Assembly: GCF_000170915.1 (NCBI RefSeq)
Contig: NZ_ABCT01000015.1
Span: 1 to 64,000, forward strand
Source of the DNA: Limnobacter sp. MED105
GTDB lineage: Bacteria; Pseudomonadota; Gammaproteobacteria; Burkholderiales; Burkholderiaceae_B
Direction of reading: 5' to 3'
Length of the DNA stretch: 64,000 nucleotides
The notes under the pieces are model-generated. The model saw only the letters and a program-made list of their open reading frames with translations. It did not search any database and was not told the origin of the DNA. Below are positions 8,066 to 17,340 of the stretch, one piece after another (the first letter of the stretch is position 1; the number at the start of each line of letters is the position of its first letter). The translations under genes and the position numbers were made by a program.

Positions 8066-9157
8066 ATGAGAAAAGCTGACCGCAAATTGAGCCCCGCTGA
8101 ACTGGAACAGTTTGGTGCCGAGATTGAAGCGATTCGTCAAAAGCATTTGGCCGATGTTGGCGAACGCGATGCCAAGTACATCACCAAAATTGAAAAAGCA
8201 GTGCGTTACACCGAAATCGCAGGCCGTGGCCTGCTGATGGCCGGTATTTTCCCACCTGCATTTATTTTGGGTACGCTGACTTTGGGCGTGTCAAAAATTC
8301 TGGAGAACATGGAACTGGGCCACAACGTGATGCATGGTCAATACGACTTCATGCAAAACAAGCGCCTGATGGGCCAAACCTACGAGTGGGACACCTGGTG
8401 TACAGCTGACAACTGGCGCTACAGCCACAACTACCGTCACCACACCTACACCAACGTGCTGGGCGAGGACCATGACATTGGTTATGGCGTGTTGCGTCTG
8501 TTTCCTGAACAGAAATGGGAGCCGCGCTTTTTGGCGAACGTACCTTTAATGGTTTTGCTGGCCACCTTCTTTGAAAACCTGCTGGCTTTGCAAACCCTTG
8601 AACTTGAAAAAGTAATCAGCGGTGAGAAAACCCTGAAGGAAACCAAGGACCGCGCCATTCCCACGTTCAAGAAAGCTGGTCGTCAAATTGCGAAAGATTA
8701 TGTGTTCTTCCCGCTGTTGGCAGGCCCTTTCTTCTTGCCTGTGTTGGCAGGAAACTTCCTGGCGAACATTATTCGCAATTACTGGACCTTTGTGATTATT
8801 TTCTGTGGTCACTTCACAGCCGATTCTGAAGTGTTCGACAAGTCGATTATCGATGGCGAATCGCAAGCGCATTGGTACTTGCGTCAATTGAAAGGCTCAT
8901 CCAATCTGACTGGTGGCAAGTTGTTCCATATCATGTCGGGTAACCTGAGCCACCAGATTGAACACCACCTGTTCCCCGAGGTGCCAGCGCACCGCTACGC
9001 GGAAATGTCGGTTGAAGTGCAGGAAATCTGCAAGCGTTACGGTCAGCATTACAACAAGGCCTCGCTGGTAAAGCAGTTCTCGACTGTGGTGGGTCGCGCT
9101 TTCAAGTACAGCCTGCCAAGCTTGAAGCGCAAGAATCAGGAAGCTGTGGCGGCCTGA
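8066..9157 (+). CDS. Membrane fatty-acid (acyl-CoA or acyl-lipid) desaturase
   Basis: This is a di-iron membrane desaturase that would introduce a double bond into fatty acyl chains, adjusting membrane fluidity. The three histidine boxes are present: GHNVMH (H86, H90), HNYRHH (H121, H125, H126) and HQIEHH (H296, H300, H301). Hydrophobic spans surround residues 70-95 and 205-260. At 363 residues it has normal family length. A clear AGGAG-like GGAGC precedes the ATG. The upstream ferredoxin reductase with a 2Fe-2S domain is the obvious electron donor. The position of desaturation cannot be read from sequence; Delta-9 is the commonest activity for this arrangement. Confidence 0.9.
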   Translation: MRKADRKLSPAELEQFGAEIEAIRQKHLADVGERDAKYITKIEKAVRYTEIAGRGLLMAGIFPPAFILGTLTLGVSKILENMELGHNVMHGQYDFMQNKRLMGQTYEWDTWCTADNWRYSHNYRHHTYTNVLGEDHDIGYGVLRLFPEQKWEPRFLANVPLMVLLATFFENLLALQTLELEKVISGEKTLKETKDRAIPTFKKAGRQIAKDYVFFPLLAGPFFLPVLAGNFLANIIRNYWTFVIIFCGHFTADSEVFDKSIIDGESQAHWYLRQLKGSSNLTGGKLFHIMSGNLSHQIEHHLFPEVPAHRYAEMSVEVQEICKRYGQHYNKASLVKQFSTVVGRAFKYSLPSLKRKNQEAVAA

Positions 9158-9278
9158 TTGCCCCCCGGTTTACTGTGTATCGTCGGTTTTTGTAACCCGA
9201 TGGCTGATTTGCTGCGTTAGGTACCGTGCTCCCCCCCAAGGGGTGCGCAGTATCCATAACAAACAAAGGAAGTCAGCC

Positions 9279-9794
9279 ATGAAAAAACTAATTTCTATTG
9301 CCGTTTTGTCTGCCGCCGCAGCCAGCCCAGCCTTCGCCGAAGGCCCCTATCTGGGTGCCACCTACAACAGCTTGGGAATTACCGACAGCCGGATTGGCGG
9401 AGTCGAGCTGGATGTCGACACGCTGGGTGTGGTCGGTGGCTATGAACTGAGCCCCAACCTGGCCGTAGAGGGTCGCTTGTTGACCGGTGTGGATGAAGAA
9501 AACTCTGGCGCTTTCCGCGCTGAAGTGGATTCCTACATTGGCGCCAACCTGCTGGGCAAATTGCCTTTGAACAACCAGTTCTCGCTATACGGCACATTGG
9601 GTTACGGTTTCCTGGATGCCAATGTCAGCGGCCCCGGCTTTAACACCAGCGACGACGATGGCGCGCTCAGCTATGGCGGTGGTGTGATGTACACCGCAGG
9701 CAGTGTGAACATTCGTGCCGGTTACGAGATGCTTTACGACAAAGACAACATTGAAGCAGATGGCTTGAATTTGACTGCCACCTTTGCTTTCTAA
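9279..9794 (+). CDS. Outer-membrane beta-barrel protein
   Basis: A small (171-residue) OMP_b-brl-type barrel. A signal peptide (MKKLISIAVLSAAAASPAFA) is followed by alternating hydrophobic strands and the aromatic C-terminal LNLTATFAF expected for Bam-dependent insertion. Start is ATG 9279 because AAAGGAAG lies 6 bases before it; the frame opens further at 9243. The GGYELSPNLAVEGRLL and SYGGGVMYTAGSVNIRAGYE segments are typical of the superfamily. It stands alone, between the desaturase and a hairpin, and its function is unknown. The 120 bases before it end in a C-rich run (9231-9238). Confidence 0.85.
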   Translation: MKKLISIAVLSAAAASPAFAEGPYLGATYNSLGITDSRIGGVELDVDTLGVVGGYELSPNLAVEGRLLTGVDEENSGAFRAEVDSYIGANLLGKLPLNNQFSLYGTLGYGFLDANVSGPGFNTSDDDGALSYGGGVMYTAGSVNIRAGYEMLYDKDNIEADGLNLTATFAF

Positions 9795-9807
9795 ACTCAA
9801 GTCAATT

Positions 9808-9835
9808 AGGGGTGTGCCAGGAAAGGTGCACCCCT
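9808..9835 (+). terminator. Hairpin after the outer-membrane protein gene
   Basis: AGGGGTGTGCC pairs with GGTGCACCCCT around a six-base loop, with one mismatched step. Only CTGTTC follows, so it lacks a proper T run. It may act as a weak terminator or protect the mRNA 3' end. Confidence 0.4.
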
Positions 9836-9977
9836 CTGTTCACGCCTTGCGACACTCCTTGAGTGTTTGATCATTCAATGTCCGGAAGAGATGGCTTTTT
9901 GTGTTTCTTCTTGATAGCTTTCTGATGTAACAAAACCCCTACACTTTTTAGGGATCCTTTGGTCATCGAGAGTTTGC

Positions 9978-10937
9978 ATGCTTCGTATCGCACTTTTTTT
10001 CAGTTTCTTGTTGTTATCCTGGGCAGCCCAAGCCGCGCCTTTGCGCATCGGTGTGTCTGAAACCATACTCTCCCTGCCTTTGTACATCGCCGAGTCGGAA
10101 GGCTTTTTCCAGAAACGCGGTGTGAATGTTGAGTTTGTGAATTGCGTAGGCGGCAACCGCTGCGTGAAGAACATGCTGGACGGTCAGACTGACCTGTCCA
10201 CTGCCACTGAGTTACCTGTGGTGTTCAACAGTTTTACGCGAAAGGATTTCGCGATTTTGACCAGCTTTGTGAGCGTCTCGAACGACTTGAAAGTGGTGGC
10301 GCGTACCGATTCAAAAATTACAGAACCGGGCAAGTTGCGTGATAAAACCCTGGGGTATGTAAAGGGCGGTGCAAGCCAGTATGTACTCGACCTGGTGTTG
10401 GTGTACAACGGCATCGACCCCGACACAGTAAAGCTGAAAACAATTACCCCTGAGACAGCCCTGGCCGCCTTGGCCAACAAAGAGGTGGATGCACTGTGCA
10501 TCTGGGAGCCTTTTGCATCCCGAATTGAACTGGATTTGGGAACAGACGTGCAACTGGTGCCCATTCCCAAGCTGTACACCGAGACATTCAATTTGATTGC
10601 CATGCAAAGTGTGATCAAAGCCAAGCCACAAGAACTTGAACGGGTGGTGCGGGCCCTGAAAGACAGCACCCAATTTATTCAAACTCACCCCGAGAAGGCG
10701 AAGGCCCTGGCTGCCAAGCGATTGAAGATTCCGGTGGTTGTGGTGGACAAAATATTTGATGACTACCGGTATCGCTTGAGTTTGAACCGCTCTTTGCCGC
10801 GCACAATGGAAGGGCAAGCGCGGTGGGCTCTTCGTGAAGGGCATGTGGAGGCCAGCTTGCCTCAGCCCAATTACTCCGGGTTTTTGTATCCTGCCTTTTT
10901 GAAAGCAGTAGACCCTGGCGCTGTGTCGCTTCAATAA
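9978..10937 (+). CDS. Periplasmic substrate-binding protein, NMT1/SsuA type, orphan
   Basis: A 319-residue protein with a signal peptide (cut near AAQAA-PLRIG) and the two-lobed fold of the NMT1/SsuA/TauA group that binds sulfonates, nitrate, thiamine precursors and similar ligands. Supporting segments are PLYIAESEGFFQKRGVNVEFV, DLSTATELPVVF and ALCIWEPFASRIE. No ABC permease or ATPase gene is adjacent. The next gene, 13 bases downstream, is a membrane-bound hybrid histidine kinase, so the protein may present its ligand to that kinase instead of to a transporter. That role is inference from gene order. Two cysteines (about residues 55 and 61) could form a disulfide. The ligand cannot be told from sequence. 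Confidence 0.85.
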   Translation: MLRIALFFSFLLLSWAAQAAPLRIGVSETILSLPLYIAESEGFFQKRGVNVEFVNCVGGNRCVKNMLDGQTDLSTATELPVVFNSFTRKDFAILTSFVSVSNDLKVVARTDSKITEPGKLRDKTLGYVKGGASQYVLDLVLVYNGIDPDTVKLKTITPETALAALANKEVDALCIWEPFASRIELDLGTDVQLVPIPKLYTETFNLIAMQSVIKAKPQELERVVRALKDSTQFIQTHPEKAKALAAKRLKIPVVVVDKIFDDYRYRLSLNRSLPRTMEGQARWALREGHVEASLPQPNYSGFLYPAFLKAVDPGAVSLQ

Positions 10938-10950
10938 TGGGAAATTTGTA

Positions 10951-13224
10951 GTGCGTGTTGCCACCAAAATCAACCTTGCCATTCTTAGCACCATTGTTTG
11001 CGCGGTGGTGTTGGTGCTGGGCAATCTGTTCATTCTCAGTGAGCAGTTCAAGGGTTTGGAGCAGTCGCAAAAGGCTCAAAGTATTACCCGTTTGTCGTCC
11101 AGTCTGTTGGTTCTGACCCAAGAGTACGTGCTGTTCAAGTCGCCTTCTGTGGCCGATGCCTGGTTGCGTACTCAGGAAGAACTTGAACGCTTGATTAAGT
11201 CCACTGTAAACCCCTCGGTGGCACCGCAAGAGCTTTCTGACATTCAAGGCAGCCTGGCGGAACTGAAGCCTATTTTCAATGAGCTGAACAGCAGTGTGGT
11301 ACCCGGGAACAACAGTGCAGCTTTTCTGGAGCGCCGGCAAAGCCTGATCGTGGAGCGCTTGATCGCTGAAACCCAGGTAATTTCCGAGTTGGGTTACCAG
11401 TGGGCCACACAAGTGAATGAGGCGCAAGCCAGAAACCTGAAAGGCCTGACCCTTTTGGAATCGGTGGGCTTGGGTAGTTTTGTGGTGGTGATCGCCTTGT
11501 TGGTGGTGTTGATGCGCACTGGGGTGTTGAACCCCTTGGCCAAGTTGAAGCGCACTGCTGATGAAATTCGCAATGGCAATGAAGATGCGGTGTGTGAAGT
11601 GAACACCAATGACGAATTGGGCGATGTGTCCAAAGCGGTCAACCAGATGGCCCACAACCTTGCGCACAAAAACAAGCGTTTGCGCGAGGCCAACACACGC
11701 GTGGAAATGGCGAGCCAGGCCAAGACAGAATTTTTGTCGAACATGAGTCATGAGATTCGCACGCCACTGAATGGCATCGTCGGCCTTACCTATTTGTTGA
11801 AGGACACTTCGGTGTCGAGCAACCAAAAGTTGTTGCTGGAAAGCCTGGAAAAAACATCGCGTAACCTGATCGATTTGGTCAGTGATGTACTCGATATTTC
11901 AAAAATTGAAGCAGGCAGCATGGAGCTGGAATCCAAGCCCTTCTCGACGCTGGAGTTTATCGACAAGGTGTCGGGGATTATGACGGGTGCCGCGGCGAGC
12001 AAGCCAATCGAGCTGATTATTGACCCGCCCAGCGACATGCCGCGCGAGTTGATCGGTGATGAGTTGCGTTTCCGCCAAATTGTGGTGAACCTGGTGGGCA
12101 ATGCCATCAAGTTTACGCAGGTGGGGCATGTGCATTTGATATTGCAAGTGTTGTCCAATCAGGGCGGTGTGTGCCGTTTGCGCGTGGAAGTGCGAGACAC
12201 CGGAGTGGGTATTTCACCGCAGGGGCAGACTAACCTGTTCCGACAGTTTCACCAAGCCAACACTTCGGTTGCACGGGAGTTTGGTGGTTCTGGCCTGGGT
12301 TTAAGTTTGGTAAAAAAGCTGGTCGAGTTGATGAATGGCAGTCTGGGTTTCAACAGCGAGTTGGGGCACGGCAGCACCTTTTGGGCCGAACTTGAATTCG
12401 CAGTACCTCAAGGTGGCACTAGTACTTTGACCGAGACTGGTGATACGGTTTTGCTGGTGTCGGAGAGCGAGCTTCAAACGCAGGCCTTGTTGAACTCCTG
12501 TGATTTGGTGGGCCGCAAGCTAATCACCACCGAAAGCCTTGAAGATGCCCGCAAGTTGATGGTGAGTACCTTGGGTGTTGCTGGCATTGTGCTGGACTTC
12601 CCAAAACGGCAGATTGATCGCTTGGCCTGGATCGAGTTTGTCAAGGCCATGGGTTTGATGGGTGTGCCCTGTGCTGTGTTGCTGGGCAGCGATGACACCC
12701 GACGTTTGCTGGACAAGGGTATTAGCGAAATTTTCAGTGCTATTTATGTAAAGCCTTTAACGCCGCTACAACTTCAGAATGCTTTTAAAAACGCAGCACC
12801 GAACCTGGCCACACGAACCAGCCTGGCGATTGCAGCAAGCGGAAAAATGAATTTGCTGATTGTGGACGACAGTGACTTGAACTTGAAGGTGCTCGAAGGC
12901 ATTTTGGTACGAAAGCAAGCCAACATTACCAAGGCCAACAATGGGCTGGAGGCTTTGTCGTTCCTGTTGCAATACGGCCATGGTTTTGATGCCGTGGTAA
13001 TGGATGTGCAAATGCCTTTGATGGATGGTCTCGAGGCTACCCGCGAATTGCGCAAACAACCCTTCAATGCGAATTTACCAGTGATTGGTTTGACCGGTGA
13101 GGTGGGGCCCGAAGACGAAAGGCGAGCCCTTGAAGCCGGCATGAATGCGGTGTTGCACAAGCCGCTACAGCCCGAAGACCTGATGTACATGCTCAACAAA
13201 CTGGTAAAGCCGGTGAACGTGTAA
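10951..13224 (+). CDS. Hybrid sensor histidine kinase with two receiver domains
   Basis: Membrane-anchored two-component sensor of 757 residues. Transmembrane segments near 8-30 and 171-192 enclose a mostly helical periplasmic domain, followed by HAMP. HisKA has the phospho-accepting His267 in SHEIRTPLNG. The ATPase domain has NLVGNAIKFT, DTGVGI and GSGLGLSL. A first receiver-like domain (about 490-610) lacks the acidic pocket and phospho-Asp and looks degenerate. The second (about 635-755) has VDDSD, phospho-Asp685 in VMDVQMP and the lysine of HKP. Start is GTG 10951; no ATG is available nearby. It is probably co-transcribed with the substrate-binding protein just upstream. No separate response regulator is adjacent. 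Confidence 0.9.
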   Translation: MRVATKINLAILSTIVCAVVLVLGNLFILSEQFKGLEQSQKAQSITRLSSSLLVLTQEYVLFKSPSVADAWLRTQEELERLIKSTVNPSVAPQELSDIQGSLAELKPIFNELNSSVVPGNNSAAFLERRQSLIVERLIAETQVISELGYQWATQVNEAQARNLKGLTLLESVGLGSFVVVIALLVVLMRTGVLNPLAKLKRTADEIRNGNEDAVCEVNTNDELGDVSKAVNQMAHNLAHKNKRLREANTRVEMASQAKTEFLSNMSHEIRTPLNGIVGLTYLLKDTSVSSNQKLLLESLEKTSRNLIDLVSDVLDISKIEAGSMELESKPFSTLEFIDKVSGIMTGAAASKPIELIIDPPSDMPRELIGDELRFRQIVVNLVGNAIKFTQVGHVHLILQVLSNQGGVCRLRVEVRDTGVGISPQGQTNLFRQFHQANTSVAREFGGSGLGLSLVKKLVELMNGSLGFNSELGHGSTFWAELEFAVPQGGTSTLTETGDTVLLVSESELQTQALLNSCDLVGRKLITTESLEDARKLMVSTLGVAGIVLDFPKRQIDRLAWIEFVKAMGLMGVPCAVLLGSDDTRRLLDKGISEIFSAIYVKPLTPLQLQNAFKNAAPNLATRTSLAIAASGKMNLLIVDDSDLNLKVLEGILVRKQANITKANNGLEALSFLLQYGHGFDAVVMDVQMPLMDGLEATRELRKQPFNANLPVIGLTGEVGPEDERRALEAGMNAVLHKPLQPEDLMYMLNKLVKPVNV

Positions 13225-13253
13225 TCAGTTTGGTACCTTCTGTTTGAATCCTT

Positions 13254-14072
13254 CTATTTGGCAGCAACAATCCACATGTTGTCGCTGGTGGGTTGCTTGT
13301 CGGCCAAACCAAATTGCACTACCTTCATGCCTTGCCGAACAATCAATGCCTCCAGGTTATCTGGGGTGAAGTAATTCACATGGTCGGGCAGGCGAAAGCC
13401 GCACCATTTTTCGGCGCGAATTTTTCGGTTCCAGGAACCATAGTTGGGCACTTTGATAATGACCACACCGCCAGGCTGAAGCACTTTGGCCACACCTTGC
13501 AGTAGTCCATTGGGTTCTACCTCATGTTCAAGAAAGGCGCTCATCAGTACGCCTGCGAAGTGGTTCTCGGGCAGCTTTTGAATGCCGTTCAAGGCATTGT
13601 CATGCATGATACTTCCGCCCCGCGGCTCCACTACTTCACTGGCCGCTTGGGCCAATGCTTTGGACACTTCGATGCCATAGGGCTGGTATTTGGCGGGCAG
13701 GGTGGCCAGCAGGCCACCAGCAGCACAGCCAATGTCGAGCACCCGGCCGCCTGGAATGTATTTCTCGATCAATTCAGGCAGCTTGTTTCGTTTGAGTACT
13801 TTTTGCCGAAAATGTTTGAAGGCACGGCTTAAGCCTTGTTTGACAGGTTCGCGTTCTTCGCGCACCTGGCGTTCGGTTTCCGAAGTTTTCTCCCAGGCAA
13901 ATTCTTCGCTCAGACGTTCGTAAACCGGTGCACGCTTCAGATACACAAATTGGCATTTGTTGCATTCAATCATGGGCCACTCGCTGCTGCCGTAGCTGAG
14001 TACCTGCGCGTCTTCGGCACTGTTCTGGCAGAAGGGGCAGCTGCGGGAGACGAGGCGTTGAGTGACATCCAT
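13254..14072 (-). CDS. Class I SAM-dependent methyltransferase with N-terminal zinc knuckle
   Basis: The 272-residue protein starts with two CxxC pairs (CPFC near residue 12 and CNKC near residue 38), probably one zinc site. A SAM-binding Rossmann fold follows, with motif I VLDIGCAAGG, then GIEVSKALAQAA and a late VLQPGGVVIIKVPN strand. Zinc plus methyltransferase of this kind occurs in enzymes acting on sugars, lipids or small metabolites; no substrate can be named. The gene runs toward the preceding kinase gene with 29 bases between their stops. It starts 113 bases from the divergent small membrane protein gene at 14186. Confidence 0.85.
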   Translation of the reverse strand: MDVTQRLVSRSCPFCQNSAEDAQVLSYGSSEWPMIECNKCQFVYLKRAPVYERLSEEFAWEKTSETERQVREEREPVKQGLSRAFKHFRQKVLKRNKLPELIEKYIPGGRVLDIGCAAGGLLATLPAKYQPYGIEVSKALAQAASEVVEPRGGSIMHDNALNGIQKLPENHFAGVLMSAFLEHEVEPNGLLQGVAKVLQPGGVVIIKVPNYGSWNRKIRAEKWCGFRLPDHVNYFTPDNLEALIVRQGMKVVQFGLADKQPTSDNMWIVAAK

Positions 14073-14185
14073 CTGAAATTCTCGTTGTTGCTTAATGTTG
14101 TTGCTGAAACGGTTTTACTGAAATGTGATAGCTTGGCAACCAAGCATTTTGATTGTACATCACTTGTTTTCTGAACTTGGAGGGA

Positions 14186-14554
14186 ATGGATTTGAAACTC
14201 TTGCTGAGCTGGGTTTTGCACGCAGTGGCCCTGATGGGCGTGGCTTACTTGCTGCCAGGTGTGGTTGTGGAAGGGTTTTGGGCCGCATTGTGGGCTGCAT
14301 TGATTCTGGGTTTGGTCAATACGATCGTGAAGCCCGTACTGCTCATTCTGACCCTGCCATTGACTGTACTCACCCTGGGTCTGTTTTACTTTATTTTAAA
14401 CGGACTGATGTTCTACTGGGTGGGTTCCATCCTGGAAGGCTTCCAGGTCAATGGTTTTTGGTGGGCTGTATTGGCTGCCCTGTTGTACTCCTTGTTCGCT
14501 ACTTTTTTAAGCTCGATCCTGTTTCAGGAAAAGGTCAGAATCGAGCGAATCTAA
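14186..14554 (+). CDS. Small membrane protein of the phage-holin 4_2 (YvlD-like) family
   Basis: A 122-residue protein of four hydrophobic helices with the family's NTIVKPVLLILTLPLTVLTLG segment after the second helix. Despite its Pfam name this family is common in bacterial chromosomes and has no proven holin role. Its function is unknown. Start is ATG 14186 (MDLKLLLSW). GGAGG lies unusually close, 2 bases upstream, and the TTG at 14153 is a weaker alternative. Its stop is only 3 bases from the stop of the convergent chemoreceptor gene. Nothing here suggests a prophage. Confidence 0.85.
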   Translation: MDLKLLLSWVLHAVALMGVAYLLPGVVVEGFWAALWAALILGLVNTIVKPVLLILTLPLTVLTLGLFYFILNGLMFYWVGSILEGFQVNGFWWAVLAALLYSLFATFLSSILFQEKVRIERI

Positions 14555-14557
14555 GCT

Positions 14558-16513
14558 TTAGGCTTGTTGGGCCAGCTTGAACTTGCCCATGACGGTGTCC
14601 ATTTGATTCGACAAACTTTGCAGTTCGGTAATCACATGGTTAACCTCATGGGCCACGCCCTGGCTTTCCTCGGTCATGCGTGCAATTCGCTCAACCTGCT
14701 GGGCAATCAGCGTGGAAGCCGAGCTTTGTTCCTTTAAGGCTTCTGTGATTTCGGTCACCGCGCGTTCGGCATCGCCGGTGTGGTGGTTGATGGCCTCCAT
14801 TTGCTGGTCGGCTCCCAGGGATGAGCACTGACCGAGGTTGATCATGTCTGCCCAGCCATTGACTTGCGCCACTGCTGAGCGGGTTTCATTTTGGATGTCC
14901 GAAATCAAAGACGATATGCTTTTGGTGGACTGCGCAGTTTTCTCGGCCAGTTTGCGTACCTCATCTGCCACGACTGCAAATCCGCGCCCTTGTTCACCAG
15001 CGCGTGCCGCTTCAATGGCTGCGTTCAGGGCGAGCAGGTTGGTTTGATCGGCAATGGCATGAATGACCTGAATAATGCTGGAAATGTTGTCGGACTGATT
15101 GCCGAGGTTGTTGATGCTTTGTGCCAGATTGCCCGAAGCGTCGCCAATTTTTTCCATGGCCTGGCGAGCCTGTTTGACACTCTCTCGCCCGCTAATTGAC
15201 GATTGGCCGGCCTGATTGGACAAACCAAGCGCCTGGTTGGCGTGGGTGTGTACCTGGCCGATCGATACCGTGAGTTCCTCGACCGAGGCCGCCACAGCCG
15301 AAGCAGAATCCGTTTGCTCCTGCACGCTGCTTTTGACCTGCGCCGCGGCAATGACCAAGGTGTTGATGGTGTCGGCCATTCGGGTAGATGCGTCCTTTAC
15401 TTCACCCACCAGTCCTGTTTGTTTTTGGCGGATATTTTCGAGTGCTGCGCGAATTTTGCTGATTTCATTGCTGCCATGGTTTTCTATGCGCTTGGACAAG
15501 TCGCCCATGCCGATAATTTTTGCATGCGCCAAAATTTGGGCAATTTCGGTGTTGGTGTCTTTGAACACCACATAACCCAGGGCAAACGCCAGCAACAGTA
15601 CTGCCAGTGAACCAACTCCCGCTTTAATCAGTGTGCTTTGCATGCCAGAAATGCGCTCGATCAGGTCGGCCTGCAAGGTTGTGTTCAGGCTTTGGCTGAG
15701 TTGAAATCCTGTGCTGACTGCCTCGCCAAGCAAAACAACCATGTTGGCATGGCCTGTAATGCTGTCGTAATTGAGGTCTTTCGCCGATTGTTCCTGAACC
15801 CAGGTCGAGATGCTGTCAATTCGTTGGTCGATGGTGTCAATTTGCGCGCGCGTGTCAGCGGTGATTGCGCCGCCTGCAGCAGCTGATTTCTCGGTGGCTT
15901 CACGAATTTCATCCATTGCGCGACCCAAAGTGCCAAGTCGTGATTGAACAAAACTCAAAGTGCCTGCTGCATCGTTGTTCGGGTTGCGAAGACGTCCCTC
16001 TAATTCTGACAAGTATTCAATCACGCGCGGCAACTGAAAGGCCATGGGACTCATCATGTAGTAGCTGGGCAGGAAGGGGTCGAGAGTCAGTTCGCTTTCA
16101 TCGGCGAGTTGGCGCACCAGGGTGACCATTTGATTGCCCAGTTCTTCAGATTGGGTCTCGGTGGCGTTTTCGCTCAGCGCTTTGGGCAATAGGGCCGCAA
16201 CTTGCTCCACGTTGCTGGCTGTGATGGGCCAGGTGTTTGGCAAGTCTGCTTTTGAAGCTTGTATCGCTGCGTTGAGATCACCGAGGGCCCCGTTCTGCTT
16301 TTGAGCGCGATCAACCAAAGCCTTTTGCAACCAGGGATTTATCTTTTCCAGAAAAACAGCCCCACGCAACTCGTTTTCAGACGAGCTGATGAGCGTATTG
16401 ATTTGTGCGTACATTTGCTGAAACAGGAAGCCGAAGGCCAACAACAGTGGCAGTGCGATGATGGCGCACTTTTTGGGCAGGGTCAGCGAGTCAAGAATTG
16501 GTTTGAATACCAT
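14558..16513 (-). CDS. Methyl-accepting chemotaxis protein
   Basis: A transmembrane chemoreceptor of 651 residues. TM1 lies near residues 17-37 and TM2 near 305-327, enclosing a large helical periplasmic sensor. HAMP follows, then the coiled-coil signalling domain with the tip motif [34 protein letters not shown] that binds CheA/CheW. Start is ATG 16513 ([10 protein letters not shown]) with GAAGG 9 bases upstream; the frame is open to 16567. There is no obvious C-terminal CheR-docking pentapeptide. The segment [12 protein letters not shown], just after the tip, is atypical but the frame holds. The ligand is unknown. Confidence 0.93.
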   Translation of the reverse strand: MVFKPILDSLTLPKKCAIIALPLLLAFGFLFQQMYAQINTLISSSENELRGAVFLEKINPWLQKALVDRAQKQNGALGDLNAAIQASKADLPNTWPITASNVEQVAALLPKALSENATETQSEELGNQMVTLVRQLADESELTLDPFLPSYYMMSPMAFQLPRVIEYLSELEGRLRNPNNDAAGTLSFVQSRLGTLGRAMDEIREATEKSAAAGGAITADTRAQIDTIDQRIDSISTWVQEQSAKDLNYDSITGHANMVVLLGEAVSTGFQLSQSLNTTLQADLIERISGMQSTLIKAGVGSLAVLLLAFALGYVVFKDTNTEIAQILAHAKIIGMGDLSKRIENHGSNEISKIRAALENIRQKQTGLVGEVKDASTRMADTINTLVIAAAQVKSSVQEQTDSASAVAASVEELTVSIGQVHTHANQALGLSNQAGQSSISGRESVKQARQAMEKIGDASGNLAQSINNLGNQSDNISSIIQVIHAIADQTNLLALNAAIEAARAGEQGRGFAVVADEVRKLAEKTAQSTKSISSLISDIQNETRSAVAQVNGWADMINLGQCSSLGADQQMEAINHHTGDAERAVTEITEALKEQSSASTLIAQQVERIARMTEESQGVAHEVNHVITELQSLSNQMDTVMGKFKLAQQA

Positions 16514-16608
16514 GGGGCAACCTTCAGGGGCATATGAATTGTGTGCAGCCTTGAGTGTGGAACACAATTAATCGCTTGGTATCCCTGTTGAATGGGAACC
16601 CGAAATGG

Positions 16609-17340
16609 TTAGTTGCCCGTGGTCAGAAGGGCGTTCAAGCCTTGGTACATCAAACGCAAGGCCAGTGCAGTCAGCAGCCAATTCAGGATGATCGTGAATT
16701 TGTCTTCGGGCACCCGCGCCAATAGCTTTGCGCCCAGCAGGTTGCCGGCCAATGTTGCGACGCCAATGCCCAACAGCAGGGGCCAGTATTCCATCAAGCT
16801 CACATTCAGCGTTGAAAATGCGATTACTTTAATGCCGTGTTGAATCACCATGGCCATGCCGTGTGTGCCCACCACCACTTGCCTTTCCCAGTCGGATTTG
16901 GGCAGCACTGACATCACCAGTGGGCCCGTGGCACCCAGCACCAGGCTTAGTCCGGTGGTAATTCCACCGGATGCCGCTGGTGGCCAGTTGGCCAAGCGCA
17001 ACCAAGCGCTTTTCCAGGTGGCCAGAACGATGAACAGGCCCAGCAACACCTGCCCTACAGGCACAGGCATGTAAAGCGCCAGCGGCGTAATCAACGCGCC
17101 GCCCACAACGGAGCCGAGCAGAAAGGGTTTGATGTAATTCCAATTGATGAATTGGCGTTGCACCAGCACCCGGTTGGTGTTGGACATGAGTTGGGCTGCG
17201 CCGTGCAGGGGGATCAGGAGGGCGGGGGGTACCACTTGAGCCATCAGTGCCAGTAACACCACGCCGCCACCAATGCCCATGGCGGCGGTGATGCTGGAGG
17301 TGACAAATGCTGCAAGGCTGAGCAGCACGACCAGGGTCAT
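16609..17340 (-). CDS. TSUP (TauE/SafE) family membrane transporter
   Basis: A 243-residue protein with about eight hydrophobic helices and the family's repeated glycine-rich opening (TAAMGIGGGVVLLALMAQVVPP) and second-half LVLGATGPLVMS. TSUP proteins move sulfite, sulfonates or related organic anions across the inner membrane. Its ATG overlaps the stop of the cupredoxin-like gene by 4 bases, and that gene in turn overlaps the lipoprotein gene, giving one three-gene unit. The substrate cannot be assigned. A different TSUP gene at 53523 belongs to the cys operon. Confidence 0.88.
   Translation of the reverse strand: MTLVVLLSLAAFVTSSITAAMGIGGGVVLLALMAQVVPPALLIPLHGAAQLMSNTNRVLVQRQFINWNYIKPFLLGSVVGGALITPLALYMPVPVGQVLLGLFIVLATWKSAWLRLANWPPAASGGITTGLSLVLGATGPLVMSVLPKSDWERQVVVGTHGMAMVIQHGIKVIAFSTLNVSLMEYWPLLLGIGVATLAGNLLGAKLLARVPEDKFTIILNWLLTALALRLMYQGLNALLTTGN

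Noticed and set aside
10675-11826. Minus-strand open frame of 383 codons
   Set aside because: It crosses the binding-protein and kinase genes in antisense, with no recognisable domain.
14186-14554. Prophage remnant suggested by the holin family name
   Set aside because: No other phage gene is nearby, and this family is common in ordinary bacterial chromosomes.
14760-14880. Possible compensated frameshift in the chemoreceptor near [12 protein letters not shown]
   Set aside because: The frame is continuous and the flanking heptad pattern holds; neither alternative frame gives a better match.
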